Shown: positions 1 to 11,875 of the stretch, in pieces
Numbering within the stretch: position 1 is the first letter of the stretch
How the letters are laid out: every line of letters starts with the position of its first letter
DNA from: Scleromitrula shiraiana
Lineage: Eukaryota > Ascomycota > Leotiomycetes > Helotiales > Sclerotiniaceae
DNA length: 64,000 nucleotides
Reading direction: 5' to 3'
NCBI GenBank assembly: GCA_028455995.1
Contig: JABELC010000012.1
Span: forward strand, 1,240,001 to 1,304,000
Notes under the pieces: generated by a model
The model's database searches: none
What the model was told of the DNA's origin: nothing
What the model saw: only the letters and a program-made list of their open reading frames with translations
Made by a program: the position numbers and the translations under genes

Positions 1-912
1 ACATGGAACTTGCCGTCAAATTGGATCATTCGAATGACTTTCTCAATCGTCTTATATTTCCTGACCAGTCGATAAGCCGTCTTTAGACCCATATTGTTTA
101 TACTCGACAAATAATCACAACCACTTAAGATTGCCATTCTCCGGAACTCGGCATCCGACCAACCTGTCAAGTTCACTTCTTTGCAAGCGCCAAAGTCAGC
201 CTTGTTGATTTCGATACAATTTCCATACTGATCCAGTTTCGTCAAAAGACATTTTGCACCAAAAACCAAAAGATCAGAATCCTCGGAGAGTATTCCATCG
301 ATTATTCCTTTTCTTTCCAAGTAAACCATTTGGGCATCGGCTTCGTATGGGGCTACAATATATTTAACCCCAATCTTCTTCAACTCATCGATAACATGTC
401 GGGCCATTTCTGGTGTCACATCAACCGCTTTTTGAAACTCCAGGTATGCTTGAGAGGTCTTGCCAGCCTTTAACAACCGTTGTCCAGCTCTTTTGCTATC
501 CATTCTGCGCTTCTCTCTGTCCTTTTCTGTGGCGGCCTTGCTTGGTAAATAATCGCCGTCGAATATTAGATAAGGGGTAACACCAAAATGCTGCAACATC
601 CGTACCCGGTGCATGCAATAATCAACATATCTACTATTTATTAGTATATCCTGCAACGGATAGGGCAATGATCTCAATTACTTTCTGGTGGGTTTGCCCA
701 ATGCAAGATCTAAAGCGCATGATACCGTTCCTCGATGTAGCCAGCCATAAGCATCAACCCCGAAAGTTTTGCCATCGAATTTCTTCAAATTGCATGGTTT
801 TTGGATGGATTTGAGCAATGGAAGCAGTCCTAGATGGTTATTAATATAACAAACAATGAAGTGGGCGATGAGACAAGAATAGTAAATGGGTATATGTACC
901 ATTAATACCCAT
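1..912 (-). CDS. EXO1: Exonuclease 1 (EXO1), N-terminal part; gene runs off the left edge
   Basis: 5'-3' exonuclease and flap endonuclease of the XPG/FEN1 family, acting in the nucleus in mismatch repair and double-strand-break end resection. Exons on the minus strand are 912-900, 829-682 and 630 to the window edge; the start MGINGLLPLL is rebuilt across a 70 bp intron. The visible 263 residues hold the XPG-N block (VDAYGWLHRG) and FDGDYLPSK, then the XPG-I block with APYEADAQ, SEDSDLL and GCDYLSS, so the metal-binding acidic residues are all present. The C-terminal mismatch-repair-protein binding region lies outside the window. FEN1 and XPG are less likely because the LPLLKSIQKPCN and PTRKYVDYCMHR blocks are typical of EXO1. 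The gene is divergent from TMA16. Confidence 0.93.
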
Positions 913-1816
913 ACTGAAACCGATGATGCGATAAACAAATAAGCAAGTCAACCAGAAAAGGGATCAAGAGAGCATTGAATCATGAAGTATTCAATACCTC
1001 AACCCCAATGTTTTAGGTGGATATTAAAAGAATAACGAGTGTATATATTTTAAAAGAAGGGCAAAAACATCAATATTGGTAGTAAAATTTCCTAATTCAA
1101 AGTCCTTTTGAGTGAGATGAATGGTGAATGAATGGTGATGAATGAATGGATGAAACTGTGGCGGTGGGTGTAGTTTTGAACTTTGTTGATGGCGATGCAA
1201 ATGTGAGTACTAAAGTTTACCTTAATTGGAAATTGGGAAGTCGAAGTCAATCCAGTTAATCCAGTTAATCCCACCTACATCTACCGTAAGAACTGTAAGA
1301 ACTATAAGATCCGGGCACCCACTTATATTATTATTGAGATTGTGCAGGAGATAGGAATAGAAGAACGCGTATAAGTTGTAGTGAAAAGGCGCGTCTAACT
1401 TTTCCTTTCTTCCTTCATTTTTCACTATAGCTCTATACCAAACCTAGGGGAGCCCACCAATAATTATTTATTTGCCTTAATTCAGCCCCTTATCTTTATT
1501 TAGTACTACTACTGCCCATACTCTCCTCCTGGTCCTTCTCGAGTCCTCTCCTTGGGAGCTTGGCAAAAAACCCTTACTAGCTTGGAATATTGTAAAGCGG
1601 GGAATTTTTTATGATAAAGATTCCGATAAGTAATTATAATAAATTGTAGTAAAAAAAATATATCTATAATTTATCCGTTCCTTATATGCAAAATACCTAC
1701 TCGAGTACATGCTCTCTATTAACACCAGTTCAATTACATCCATCTCTTTTCAAATACAATACTCGTACATTACTCTGAAACTTACCTCAAATCAATCGCT
1801 TCGAATCACTTTCACG
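913..1816. other. Divergent intergenic region EXO1/TMA16
   Basis: 904 bp between two divergent start codons, so it should hold both promoters. It is AT-rich with short imperfect repeats (GAATGAATGG near 1120-1150; TCCAGTTAA twice near 1250-1270). I see no coding exon with splice support. Confidence 0.6.
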
Positions 1817-2527
1817 ATGCCTACACGTTTAGAGAAAACTCGAAAGCAAATTGCAAAGAAGAGAGGTGGAGAAATTGTTACTTTACATGAAGGATCTCGG
1901 AATTTTCGTAGACTACGAAAAGCAGGAGGATTTGATGATAAATTAGAAAGAGTTGCAGCTGCGAGGAAAAAGCAAAACCAACCTCTCTGTATGCACCCCA
2001 CCAGTTCTTATGGTAAGCCAACACAGCTAATATGTATGGTAGTGGAGCGAGCCAAATATTTCCAAGAGGCGGTGCAAAACAACGATGCGAAGCCATTGGA
2101 GCTCGAGGCAATTCATAACCTTATCAAGACGTAATGAGTCTTCCATTTCGAATGCTACCAGCAAGTGAGAAATCTAAATATATGTCTAGTTACGTACACC
2201 AATCAGACGAAGAACTCAATGAGTTAAAGAAAGAACGTCGTCCAGGACGGCCAGCAAGCAAAGCAGAAGATCTCCTGAAGATGAAGATAGCTGCAGATGT
2301 GAAGGAATACGAAACCGGATTCTGTGCGTGGACATATATTCAAGCTTATTCTAAGCTACAGCTAATAATTTATAGACTTGCCAGATCTTACAGACCTAGA
2401 CAGTGTGTTGAACTTAGCACGATGGGAGGACTCGGCATGGGCATATCTATCGACTTTGAAGTGGATGAGGTTGTCAAGCAGTGGACAAATACAGCAGACC
2501 AAGTTTCCACCTAAAGGAGCAGCATGA
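1817..2527 (+). CDS. TMA16: Translation machinery-associated protein 16 (TMA16)
   Basis: Conserved eukaryotic protein that associates with pre-60S ribosomal particles; no enzymatic activity is known. Exons 1817-1988, 2043-2130, 2190-2323 and 2376-2527 give 181 residues, close to the family size. Visible family blocks are the basic N-terminus (MPTRLEKTRKQ), VTLHEGSRNFRRL, ERAKYFQEAV, the strongly conserved ELKKERRPGRPAS, and a tail with LPDLTD and LKWMRL that ends in FPPKGAA. The three introns are 52-59 nt, and skipping any of them breaks the frame. I chose the ATG at 1817 because it starts the family-like MPTR sequence; the frame stays open upstream to 1709 but that part looks like leader. 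Confidence 0.9.
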
Positions 2528-2926
2528 TTTACCAATGATGAAACTGGCGTTGGGGGAGTTTGTGTCAATATCCAAAGATTTTGCTATAGAAGCGGTTCAT
2601 TGGGAGTAAAAATGCAAAAGTACGGCGTCGTCAATGTCAAAGATGGATCATATAAGTTAGAATCCTCTGACCATATAGCTATTTATTTAATATTTTGAGC
2701 AAAAAGTCTCGAATAGCTATCAAATATTCTAAGATAAGAACTTTATAAGCTATTCATATCTAATATTGAAAATTAAGAGCATTCATTGATCAATCTGCAC
2801 CTAAAAAAGTGACTCGGATTAACCTTTATCCGATCATATGAATTTCTGAAAGCATGTAAAAACTTCCTAAGCTATCTTTTTCTTTACATCAACAATTCTC
2901 CAAACATCACACCATCACTTTTTAAA
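2528..2926. other. Intergenic region TMA16-MAM33
   Basis: AT-rich 399 bp tandem spacer. It must hold the TMA16 3' end and the MAM33 promoter. Nothing else seen. Confidence 0.5.
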
Positions 2927-3895
2927 ATGATTTCCATCCGCAACCTCACACGTTCAGCTCCACGAGTTGCATCTCGATTGGCAAACACATCCGTTCGCAG
3001 AACAGTATCAGCTGGTCCTACATCTCTTCTACAAAGCGTCTACCAACCAAGCAGAATACAATGCGCCTCAGCATTTTCGACCTCGAGCATTCGGGCGAAA
3101 TCTGCAGCCCCAGAGAGTGATGAGGAATTAGTCGAGAAGATTTCTAGTGAGATTCAGATGGAAGAGGAGATGAGGACTCAAGATGAAATTCCTACCAGCG
3201 TAAAGGATTATTTGGAGAACTCTCCTTTCAAGCTCATCGATACTCCGGGTCAGGAAGAGGTTGTTTTGACGAGAAAATTCGGTGATGAAAAGTATGTTTA
3301 CGTTATTATATTTTCCTAGCGAGTCATATATTACTGCTATTCATAAACAGAAACTTCAAAAACTAATATTTAACAAAACAGAATCCAAATCACCTTCTCC
3401 ATCGCCGACATCAATTCACTCGACCCCGAATCCGATTACAGCGACCACGCCATGGCTGACGAAGAAGACGTTGACATGGCTCAAAACGAACAGACCAATT
3501 CCGAAGACGAGGCCGTCTCTGATGCCGCCGCCGAAGAAGGGCAAGGATTCCCCGCTCGTGTCACCATCATTGTCGAAAAATCCGGCAAGGGTGCTCTAGC
3601 CGTCGAGACCGTCGCCGACCATGGAATGATCGTCGTCGATAACGTATACTACTATGCCGATGCATCTCATGCGTATGCTAAGACACCCGAGAAGGCTCAC
3701 CAACGCCAGGATATGTATGTTGGGCCACCATTCGGAAACCTTGATCAGGATTTACAGGTTCTGTTGGAGAGATATTTGGATGAGAGGGGAATTAACTCAG
3801 CATTGGCTATCTTCATACCGGCATATATCGATGTGAAGGAACAGAGGGAGTATTTGAGGTGGTTGCAGAACATCAAAGGATTCTTTGCCGCATAA
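2927..3895 (+). CDS. MAM33: Mitochondrial acidic matrix protein, MAM33/p32 family
   Basis: Mitochondrial glycoprotein family member (human C1QBP/p32, yeast Mam33), an acidic ring-shaped trimer of the matrix linked to oxidative phosphorylation and mitochondrial translation. Exons 2927-3291 and 3382-3895 encode 292 residues. Residues 1-58 are a basic, Ser/Arg-rich presequence (MISIRNLTRSAPRVASRL). The body has the family pattern: helix with DEELVEKISSEI, a beta region (VVLTRKFGDEKIQITF), an acidic loop (MADEEDVDMAQNEQ) and the C-terminal helix with LQVLLERYLDERGI and YLRWLQNIKGFF. The 90 nt intron joins AA|A with a CAACAAAACAG acceptor. The length matches fungal homologues. Confidence 0.92.
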
Positions 3896-5204
3896 GCGGA
3901 GAATGTATCTGGGGAGAGGAGAATCAAAAGAGAGAAAGGGGAAGGAGAAAAAATTTTAGGTAGCGTTTTTGTGAGGTTTTTCAGATGACTTGTCTTCATA
4001 CCCTTTCCACTCTGCTTTACAAATAAGCCATGTATATTATTGGGACATTGAGTCCGAATTCCGCATAATGTCCGCATACATATATATATTCATGGATGGA
4101 TGGATGCTATGTAATGAATGAATATCGAGAGATACATGTATCTTTCCTTGATCTTAGGTTCAATATTATATTATCCGATGGTGACACTAATAATGAACAT
4201 ACCTTTTCAGTGTTTCGCTCCAGAAACACTAAATATAGATGGATATTGAGATTGATCTTGATTTGCTATTGCATATATGGGGTTATGTATACCTAGGTAT
4301 TGCTTGCCTCCGGATATTCACCTCCTCTAGGACTCTGTATCTTCCAATCTAAAAGAGCAGGCAAGCAAGCCATGGACCCCATAGCACCCTATGATCAACG
4401 AGATATGTCCAATTGGTAAAAACATCACAAGTTCCCAACCTCAAGTTTCAAATCTAAATTCACTTCCAACTTCAAATACAGCAGTAATTCCCATCCAACT
4501 ACCTATCTATCCATCCATACCCCTCACCCAACCAACATACATACCAAGACCACGACCTACACCACATCATGTTACACACATCGGATCATATCACACAAAA
4601 ATTACACATTCACACACACAAGAACAAGAACAAAAATAAATACCAAATATAAAATTTCTCGCTTCCTTCCATCCATCTCATGCGATGAATATACTGTACG
4701 ATACTGTATGCCAATCCCAATCCCAATCCCAATAAATCAACCAATGCAAAGCCCATCCAGCAAGCACCCAAATGCTCAAAACCTAATACCCAATGTTCTA
4801 TGCATGAACCACGCACATACCACGCATGCAGTTTCTTTTTTTCTCTCCTTTACGTCGTATCTCCTTTCTTTTCCTTTCTTTTCTTTTCCACTCTTCTTCT
4901 TTTTCTTGTTGATTTTTTTTTTCTCTCTTCGAGCATGGTTACCATCACCACCATCAAAACCTAGATAGCCACCCATAAAATACAAAAAAAGATAGGAAGT
5001 GAGGAAGACATAGATAGAAAGGTGCGGATCGGTTGGTTCAGTTTAGTTCAGTTGAATCCGATCCGGTAATCGATCCAGTTGAGAGAAGGAATATTCGTTT
5101 TCATCTTGCCACCCCTTTCCTTTTCCTTTGGCTTCCCTTCTCTTCCACTTATTCGTGCGCTCATCTCAGCATCGCCTCCTTTCCACCCATCCACCCAAGA
5201 GATA

Positions 5205-5305
5205 ACCCATTTCCCAATCCCAATCCCAATCCCATGCCATCCCATGCCTATCCATTCCCTCCCAACCCATCCCATCCAACCCATCCCATCCAACCCATGC
5301 CAATA
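5205..5305. repeat. CCCAAT / CCATCC low-complexity array
   Basis: Several consecutive CCCAAT hexamers pass into imperfect CCCATCCAA copies. This is simple-sequence DNA with no CRISPR-like spacer structure. Confidence 0.7.
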
Positions 5306-5988
5306 AGTAAGAAAAACAGAAGAAAACCCGCGAACCAACCAAAAATAAACGGAAAACAAGAAGTAAAATGAAACAGCAAATCCAATGGCATTTCCCAATT
5401 CCAAGCCCTCCCCCCCTTTCTTCCTACCCCTCTCTCCTCTTTATACCATACCATATTGCCCACCCCACCCCACCACCAAACGCCATTGGAAAGCATAAAA
5501 CAAGAGAGAAAAGAAATGAAATGAAAGGAAAAAACAAAATATAAAATTTCTTAACTTGATACACATAAAATAATTAAAGATTCTCCGCAACATTGTTTGA
5601 AGATGAAAGAATCCCCACCCCCCCTTCTACCTCCGCCTCTACCTTACTCACTCACTCCGAGTAATCGATCGTTTAAAAAAAAAAACTCTCTTTAATTCTT
5701 GTGCTGTGAATAATTCGCAAAGACGATGAACTGTGAGATAAGATAAGATAGGATAAAATAGAATAGAATAAAATAAAATAAAAATCAATTCAGCCCCATC
5801 CAATGCCTCCATGCCACCATGCCACCATGCTTCCCCTGAATACCAATATAATTCAACCAGCCAACCAACCAACCAACCCGACCAGTCCCAACCCTAACCT
5901 AGCGTAAAACACCCACCCAAACAAAGTCTTGTCTTCGAGTTTCCCTTTCCCATATGTACTGCTGCGATTTATCCATCCATACCCAGAC

Positions 5989-6032
5989 CCATCCATCCAT
6001 CCATCCATCCATCCATACCCATCCATCAGTCG
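5989..6032. repeat. (CATC)n microsatellite
   Basis: A tetranucleotide run of CATC/ATCC, about seven uninterrupted units in the core followed by a diverged copy. Confidence 0.8.
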
Positions 6033-6360
6033 CGTGGTTGGTTTGTGCCAATAATATGGAATGGCAACCTAAACCTTGGAATGGTAAAGGGATGTATGCA
6101 GTGCACAGTAATCTCGTTACAACAAATGAAGCGAATGAATAACTGAGATTGTGATACCTAGGTAGGTAGAAGCAGGAAATATATCCACCCACCCAATCAT
6201 TCATAGATTTAAATTAAATGAATGAATAAATGAGTGAACATCTTCATTTCGCTCTTTTGGAAACATTAAACGAGAGAACTAAGCAGATCAAACCATACTA
6301 AACTAAACCAAACCAAACCAAACCGCACTTTTCTTTTATATAACTTCAAATATCATATCA

Positions 6361-9300
6361 TTATCGTTCGATGCTCTCCGGACTCATGGGTCCAACAGCA
6401 CTAATATCGTCTTTTTCAATCGGGCTATTATTGCCTTGACTGCTCTCTGCTCTCTCCATAGATACCGCGCCACCATTCGGTAAATTGGTTGGCTTGGATT
6501 TTTTACCCTTCTCCGGACTTAAGCTCAAGCCATTTGGAGCTTTGCTTGAATTCTGGGAATCCATCACTGATGATGATCCGTCACCTAGCTTCTTTTTCTT
6601 TTTAGCATTTCCACTTTGTTCTTTCAGTGGACGCTTTCGGGGACTAGTAATTTTGCCCGTAGGACCAAGACGTGGTCTAGTTGGTTTTTGCTTTCCTGTT
6701 AGCTCTTCATCTTCGAGCAGTGGCTCATCGTCATTAGCGTGTAATTTAGCGAGGAAGAAATTCTTGATGAGACCGATTTGATTTTGAAGAGATTCTTTTG
6801 TAACAGGTGGCAGTGGAGCAAGAGGGGTGAAAATTTCGGCTGTGGGAGCCGCAGCAACTGGGCCCTGATAGTTGCTGTGTAATCTCGTCTGAAGAAGATG
6901 TAATGGCACGGAAAGAGTAGCCATTCCAAATTCACTATCCAGACCGAGAGCCTTGAACCCGAAGAAATCCTCGCCGAGTTCTTCGGCGAAATCTCCACCC
7001 ACAAATTGTTCACTACCGTCGTTGAATGCGCCCGATCCATCTTGAGTTCCATCTGTAAGGGCGGGTCTGAGTAAATCTGTAAGATGTGCTTTCATACGTT
7101 CGTGCATAACAGAAAGCTTTACACCTAGGCGTTCAACGTCATCCTTGACATAACTTTCCAGACTCTCGATATCCAGACCGCTGTCATCCAAAGTATGCAG
7201 TACCACCTCTTCGTTTGTATATCGTGGTTGCCATTTTCCTTGAGCTTGCCCAGTTGTTGGTACCTTATGAGCTTCTCGATAAACACCGAAAGTTTTAGCA
7301 ATCTTGCCAAAAAAATCGCCTGCGATATCAGTTATGACTTCTATAGCCGACGGTTGCATTTCTTCGAAACCAGCATGATAACAAAGCTTAGCGACAGATC
7401 GTTGCAATGCAGCTTTACAAACCCAAGGAGACATAATAGGCCCATCATCAGTCGTGACGTGCGGCTCTATATCCGCTTCTATAAAAGGTTCTGGCTCGTA
7501 TTTTGGGAATTGATTGTTGTACATCTAAGGTGAAATCAGTAAAAACGCAAATCATGCCACAATACCCGAGCTTACCTGAGCTTGCAATTGCATTTGTTTT
7601 ATAACGCCGATCTTAGAACAAAGCTTTCTTGTTTCTTGCATCTGCTTCATATTGGCCTCAAATTTTGAGCCTAAAGCACCTTTTGGAGCTGTGAAGTGTC
7701 CAGGCTGGACCATGCGCAGGAACTCTTCTGACTGTTCAACGAGTTGGCCGTCCGCATCCTCAACCCATTGCAGCCTTGGGTTGATGTCTGGAATCGCCGA
7801 CAACGGGTCATAATAATCAGGAAGAACTCGTTCTTCCTCACTTTCCATACCTTCAGCTAAAGTCTCGGCGCTCTGATTTGCAACCTTTTCTTCGCTTGTA
7901 CCTTCTGAACTTGGGCCACCATCCTGAGCTTGTTGCTGTTGTCGGAGGAACCTTCTCATCCCGGCCTTACTTCGTAATAAAGCGGGCTCATCTGGATTCA
8001 GCTTGTCACCTTTGAAAAGTCGGTTTCGCTCCTTAGCAACTAAAGCACGATCTTTTTTGGTTACTTGTTTCCAAATCTTGTACTCCTCATCTTCATTGCT
8101 GTCCTCTGGTGCAAGTCCTTGACCTAGAGCTAGACCATTAATCGACGGTCCATCAATATCCATACCATCGGCTGTACTGGGAACACCGTTCAAGTCACCA
8201 GGTGTGATGGATCCACCAATAGGAGGAGTAGCAAAGCCATTCTGACTACCATCCACTTCGGAATCTTCATGACGAAGACTACCAATAACACCGTTTAATT
8301 GGATGGCAGGCTTTTGGTCTAAACCTGGAGTGCTCTCATCACGGGGATTGGTGGTCTTTCTTGCTTTCGAAGAGCCTTTTACACCGCGACCTCGAGAAGA
8401 CATGATAGGTTCGTCATCACTTTCATCACCATTGTCGTCATCACCTCCATTTTGTTTTTTGAGCTCAGCTTCTACCTCTGCTCGAGACTTAATTGCAAGA
8501 TCTGGGATTAAAGGCACAAGCTTTTCTGCTTCTTTTCGCATCGAAATGGCATTTCTTCGTAGAGGATGGGCAAGATCGCCATTATATTTGAGGCAGTTGG
8601 CCCATATCAAGTCAAGGTCGGCTACAAATTCCTTTTTGGATTTATATGCCAACTGCTTTAACTTCTTGGTCATTGATCCAAGGTCCATAGGCTGTTTAAT
8701 AACTTCTTTATGTTAACTAGGAACTTTAATAACCAGATTCAATACTTACTGTTATAATAGTCAGGAGCTTCACGTTTGTTAACTCTGACAAGAAACGGGG
8801 CCGAGTATTCAGTCATCGCCTTCAGTTCACTCAAAACCTTTTCTGCAGCTTCATACAACTCTTCTTGGTTAACATTCTCCTCACTAGCCCATTTACTTCT
8901 ATTTTTGCGGACTTCGTTGATTAGGTTTCGTAGGTCCGCATCAGAAGCACTTATTTGGTTACGTTTTTGGTCGATTCGCGCAATGAGATGCTTTAGAGTA
9001 AGATTCGATGCGCCCAGGTTGCTGCTACTTAGAGAACCATGCTGTCCGCCATTTTGGCCATTGGGCTGACTAGAACTCGCGTTGTTGCCCATTTCCGCGT
9101 CGATTTGTTTTTCGGATTCTTCCAGCCTTTGTTGCTCCAACATAGCTACCCGATCATTTTCTAAGGTATAGAATAAAGTATGAAAGCTACGTTTTGCCGC
9201 ATCCTCGACGGCCTTCTTCTCCTCTTCCAATTGCTTACGCGCATCTTCGGAAGTTTTGGGTTGATTCTCTTCAGCATCTTCTTTATTTTGCTCAGTATTC

Positions 9301-9899
9301 TTATGTGGTGATAGGTCGGATTGTGGTGGGGAGCTTCCAGATTTCGAGGGCGACAGTAACGCTTGTGCGCTTCTATTTTTTGCAGTGGTGTCTTGTGTAT
9401 CTTCGTCTTCTTCGTCCTCGTCGTCATCGTAGTTATCTTCATCAATAGCGCGCGCGGACTTTTTGGGGGGAGGTGGTGGTTGCTTTGTCGATTCTATTAT
9501 ATTTGATTCTTCAAGCAATTGAAATGTATGCGCCGAATCATCTTGCTCTACATCATGTTCTCCGGTAAAATTCCTTCCAAATAATGTAGCCAACTTTGCT
9601 TCGCTGCGTCGATATAATTCCTTAAATCTCGTCTTCTGACTTTCCTCCTCCTGTACGTTAACCGAGTCAGCCATTGTGGCATCGAATATACTTGAAGTAT
9701 GCGACCGTGGAGGAGTATTATTTGAATTTTGGTAAACTTTGTGCGAATGACTTACACTCGATGATGGAGGAAGCCATGTTGATCCATTCGTGATGGAATT
9801 GTGCCCGGATACCCCAGAGCGAGACAAAAGTCCCCTCTCTCCGCCGCCCATAACGTCAAATATCTCGGTCGCGACAAACCGTCTAAACGTTGTCGCCAC
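6361..9899 (-). CDS. SPT7: SAGA complex subunit SPT7 (bromodomain plus histone fold)
   Basis: Structural subunit of the SAGA histone acetyltransferase coactivator, acting in the nucleus. Exons on the minus strand are 9899-8750, 8705-7576 and 7524-6361, coding for 1147 residues. The bromodomain spans about residues 330-450: the YYNKVIKQPMDLGSM motif is rebuilt across intron 1 and is followed by the conserved WANCLKYN, which holds the acetyl-lysine-binding Asn. A histone fold lies at about residues 790-850 (SPWVCKAALQRSVAKLCYHAGFE). Acidic, Ser-rich linkers and a basic tail with RPRLGP and KKKKK follow. The first ATG is uncertain: an in-frame ATG (MADSVNVQEEE) near 9675 would remove about 75 poorly conserved residues. 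Other bromodomain genes lack this fungal histone-fold arrangement. Confidence 0.9.
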
Positions 9900-11069
9900 T
9901 TCTTGCTTTAAATCGGAACGTAAATTGTGCGCATTTTTGGATTAAATAGACGCAAAATATTGATTAATTTACGTCGTTGATGTTGATGATTTGATGAAAT
10001 TGTTGATGGTGAGGTATGAATTGTAGTTGATGGACGTTGTCACGCTTGGGGTTTCCTTACTCTCTCTCTCTACTTAACTCTCTAGCACTTCCATAGTGTG
10101 TGGAAAGGGAAAAGGACAATGAATGACCGATACAATTCCAATTATTTTTATTTTTTTGAACTTATTATTTAAATCTAAGTGATTCTAAGTAACATTTACA
10201 AACATTTCAATATATTTACAAATTAATTAATTGAATAGGTTTTTACAATTTATAGAAATTTATATACATGTTAATTCATCTATCTAGAGAGTACTATATA
10301 TGTATGTATGTATGTATGTACAGTACAATACAGTAGAGTAGAGTACATTCATTATCAATTCAATTGATGTAAAGAAGTCGAATTAAACAATGCCTTGTAC
10401 ATAGAGAGAGAACTTTCTCCGTACTCCAGGCTTAACTAGATGGGATGGGATGGTAGTATGGTACTACTCGTAGATGAAAATAATGCCCTGGACACTTGGA
10501 GTGCTGAAGAGTATGGCTTGGTCAAAGCGTAAAGATTTTATAGGTGTACGAAATAAATGTATTCTGTTGCATAAAAATTTATAATTGCCTGAGGCATTAA
10601 ATGATCTTCAATCCACTGATGGATGGAGCTGACATAGCTGGAGCTGGAAGGGGGAGGGGAGGCTTCACGATGCATTTCACAAACTTCATTTGAATATAAT
10701 CGACATTAAATCAACTACTAATTATTTCGAATTATCTTTCGGTATAAAACCGAAACTTCTTCTATGAGCTAATCTAATACGAAAATTCAAACCACATAAA
10801 TTATATTGAGAAATAAATAAAATTTATTAAAACCAATAAAAGTATCTCGCATCTCCCGGATACGTACTATAGCTAAAGCTTACCGGGGTATACCACAAAG
10901 CTCTGAACACAGAGGGGAACTGTCCTGTCTAGATCTTCCCATACCCATAATCACCATACATTCCCCTCTTCAACCCTCAAATACCTTGATGAATACCAAA
11001 ACAGCAGTAATGCTTATTTAATACATAAATCCATCTATTGGTGAAGAAGAAAAAAATAGGTCTCTAAAC
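9900..11069. other. Divergent intergenic region SPT7 / VanZ-like gene
   Basis: 1.17 kb, AT-rich, including a (TATG)n microsatellite at about 10302-10321 and a TAGAG/TACAG run just after it. It probably holds both promoters. No coding or RNA gene recognised. Confidence 0.5.
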
Positions 11070-11875
11070 ATGCGTATAAGGTTACCATTCGCAGGTAAGT
11101 AAATATATGGAAAATATTCAAAGCTCTCTTCCTAGCCTTACCCTTTCCCTTTTTTTTGTCAACCTTTACAACACTCAATACAACCACTCTCCTTCCCATA
11201 TTCCACCATGTAATATAATAAACTTATCGATAACTAACTCCCCTTTTCCCTCCAGGAGCCTTCCTCTTCCTCCTCCTCCTCTCCGCCTACGCCGGCCTAA
11301 CATCCATCCAACTCAACGCCCTCATAAACGACAAACTCCTGCACCTCCTAACCTTCTTCACACTAACGCTCGTCTTCTACTGGATCCTCGACACCAGCCG
11401 TCGCCGCACCCTCAACATAACCCTCATCATCTGCACCGGCGTCCTAGGCATCGGTTCCGAATTCCTGCAGGGCTTCCTGCCTAATGGTCGTGTTTTCGAT
11501 TTCTACGATATCGTAGCTAATATTGTGGGTTCGTTGGCGGCGTTGGCGATTTGTAGTTGGTATCATTTGCGGATGTTGGAGAGGAAGAGGAGGGCGAAGT
11601 CTTATCATGTTGTGCCTGGGGATGAGGAGGATCAGGATCTGGAGTTGGGGGAGGGGGTAGGTACTCAGGAGAGTGGTGTTACGAGTGGTGGGGGTGTAAC
11701 TGGAGTGGGAGAGAGAACTCTAGAGGAGGAAGTGGATAATTGGGACGAGAATGGCGAGGATGATGCGTGGGATGAAGATGAACATGCGACTAGTGCGGAT
11801 GGTGAGGGTTTAAAAACACCTAGTGCGAGTAGTTCTGGTGAATTGGAGGCGGATTCGAAGAAAAGGTCTATTTGA
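11070..11875 (+). CDS. VanZ-like domain membrane protein with acidic C-terminal tail
   Basis: Exon 1 (11070-11094) gives only MRIRLPFAG; exon 2 (11256-11875) continues in frame through a CCTCCAG acceptor after a 161 nt intron. Total 214 residues. The N-terminal 110 or so residues hold three or four hydrophobic segments (AFLFLLLLSAYAGL, LLHLLTFFTLTLVFYWIL, ITLIICTGVLGIGSEFLQG, IVANIVGSLAALAI). The signatures NDKLLHLLTFF, SEFLQGFLPNGRVFDFYDIVAN match the VanZ-like family, named after the bacterial teicoplanin-resistance protein; its function in fungi is unknown. Residues 130-214 are a hydrophilic, strongly acidic Glu/Asp/Gly/Ser tail expected to be cytosolic. No resistance function should be inferred from the name. 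Confidence 0.8.

Larger units (their letters stand above)
3896..6360. other. Long simple-sequence spacer between convergent MAM33 and SPT7
   Basis: 2.46 kb between two 3' ends, unusually long for this window. It is dominated by low-complexity pyrimidine-rich DNA on the plus strand: TTCCTTTTC tracts near 4840-4940, CCCAAT/CCATCC arrays near 4710-4735 and 5205-5300, ACACA near 4600-4620, and a CATC run near 5990-6030. The open frames here are compositional and lack splice or domain support. Confidence 0.6.

Noticed and set aside
4391..5404. Several 80-120 codon frames on both strands
   Set aside because: They are produced by CCAT/CCCAAT and pyrimidine repeats; no conserved motif, intron or codon pattern.
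5205..6032. CRISPR-like repeat arrays
   Set aside because: Repeats are 4-9 bp simple sequence with no unique spacers, and the DNA is eukaryotic.
8303..9069. Plus-strand frames opposite SPT7
   Set aside because: Antisense shadows of the Ser/Glu-rich coding exons, without splice or domain support.
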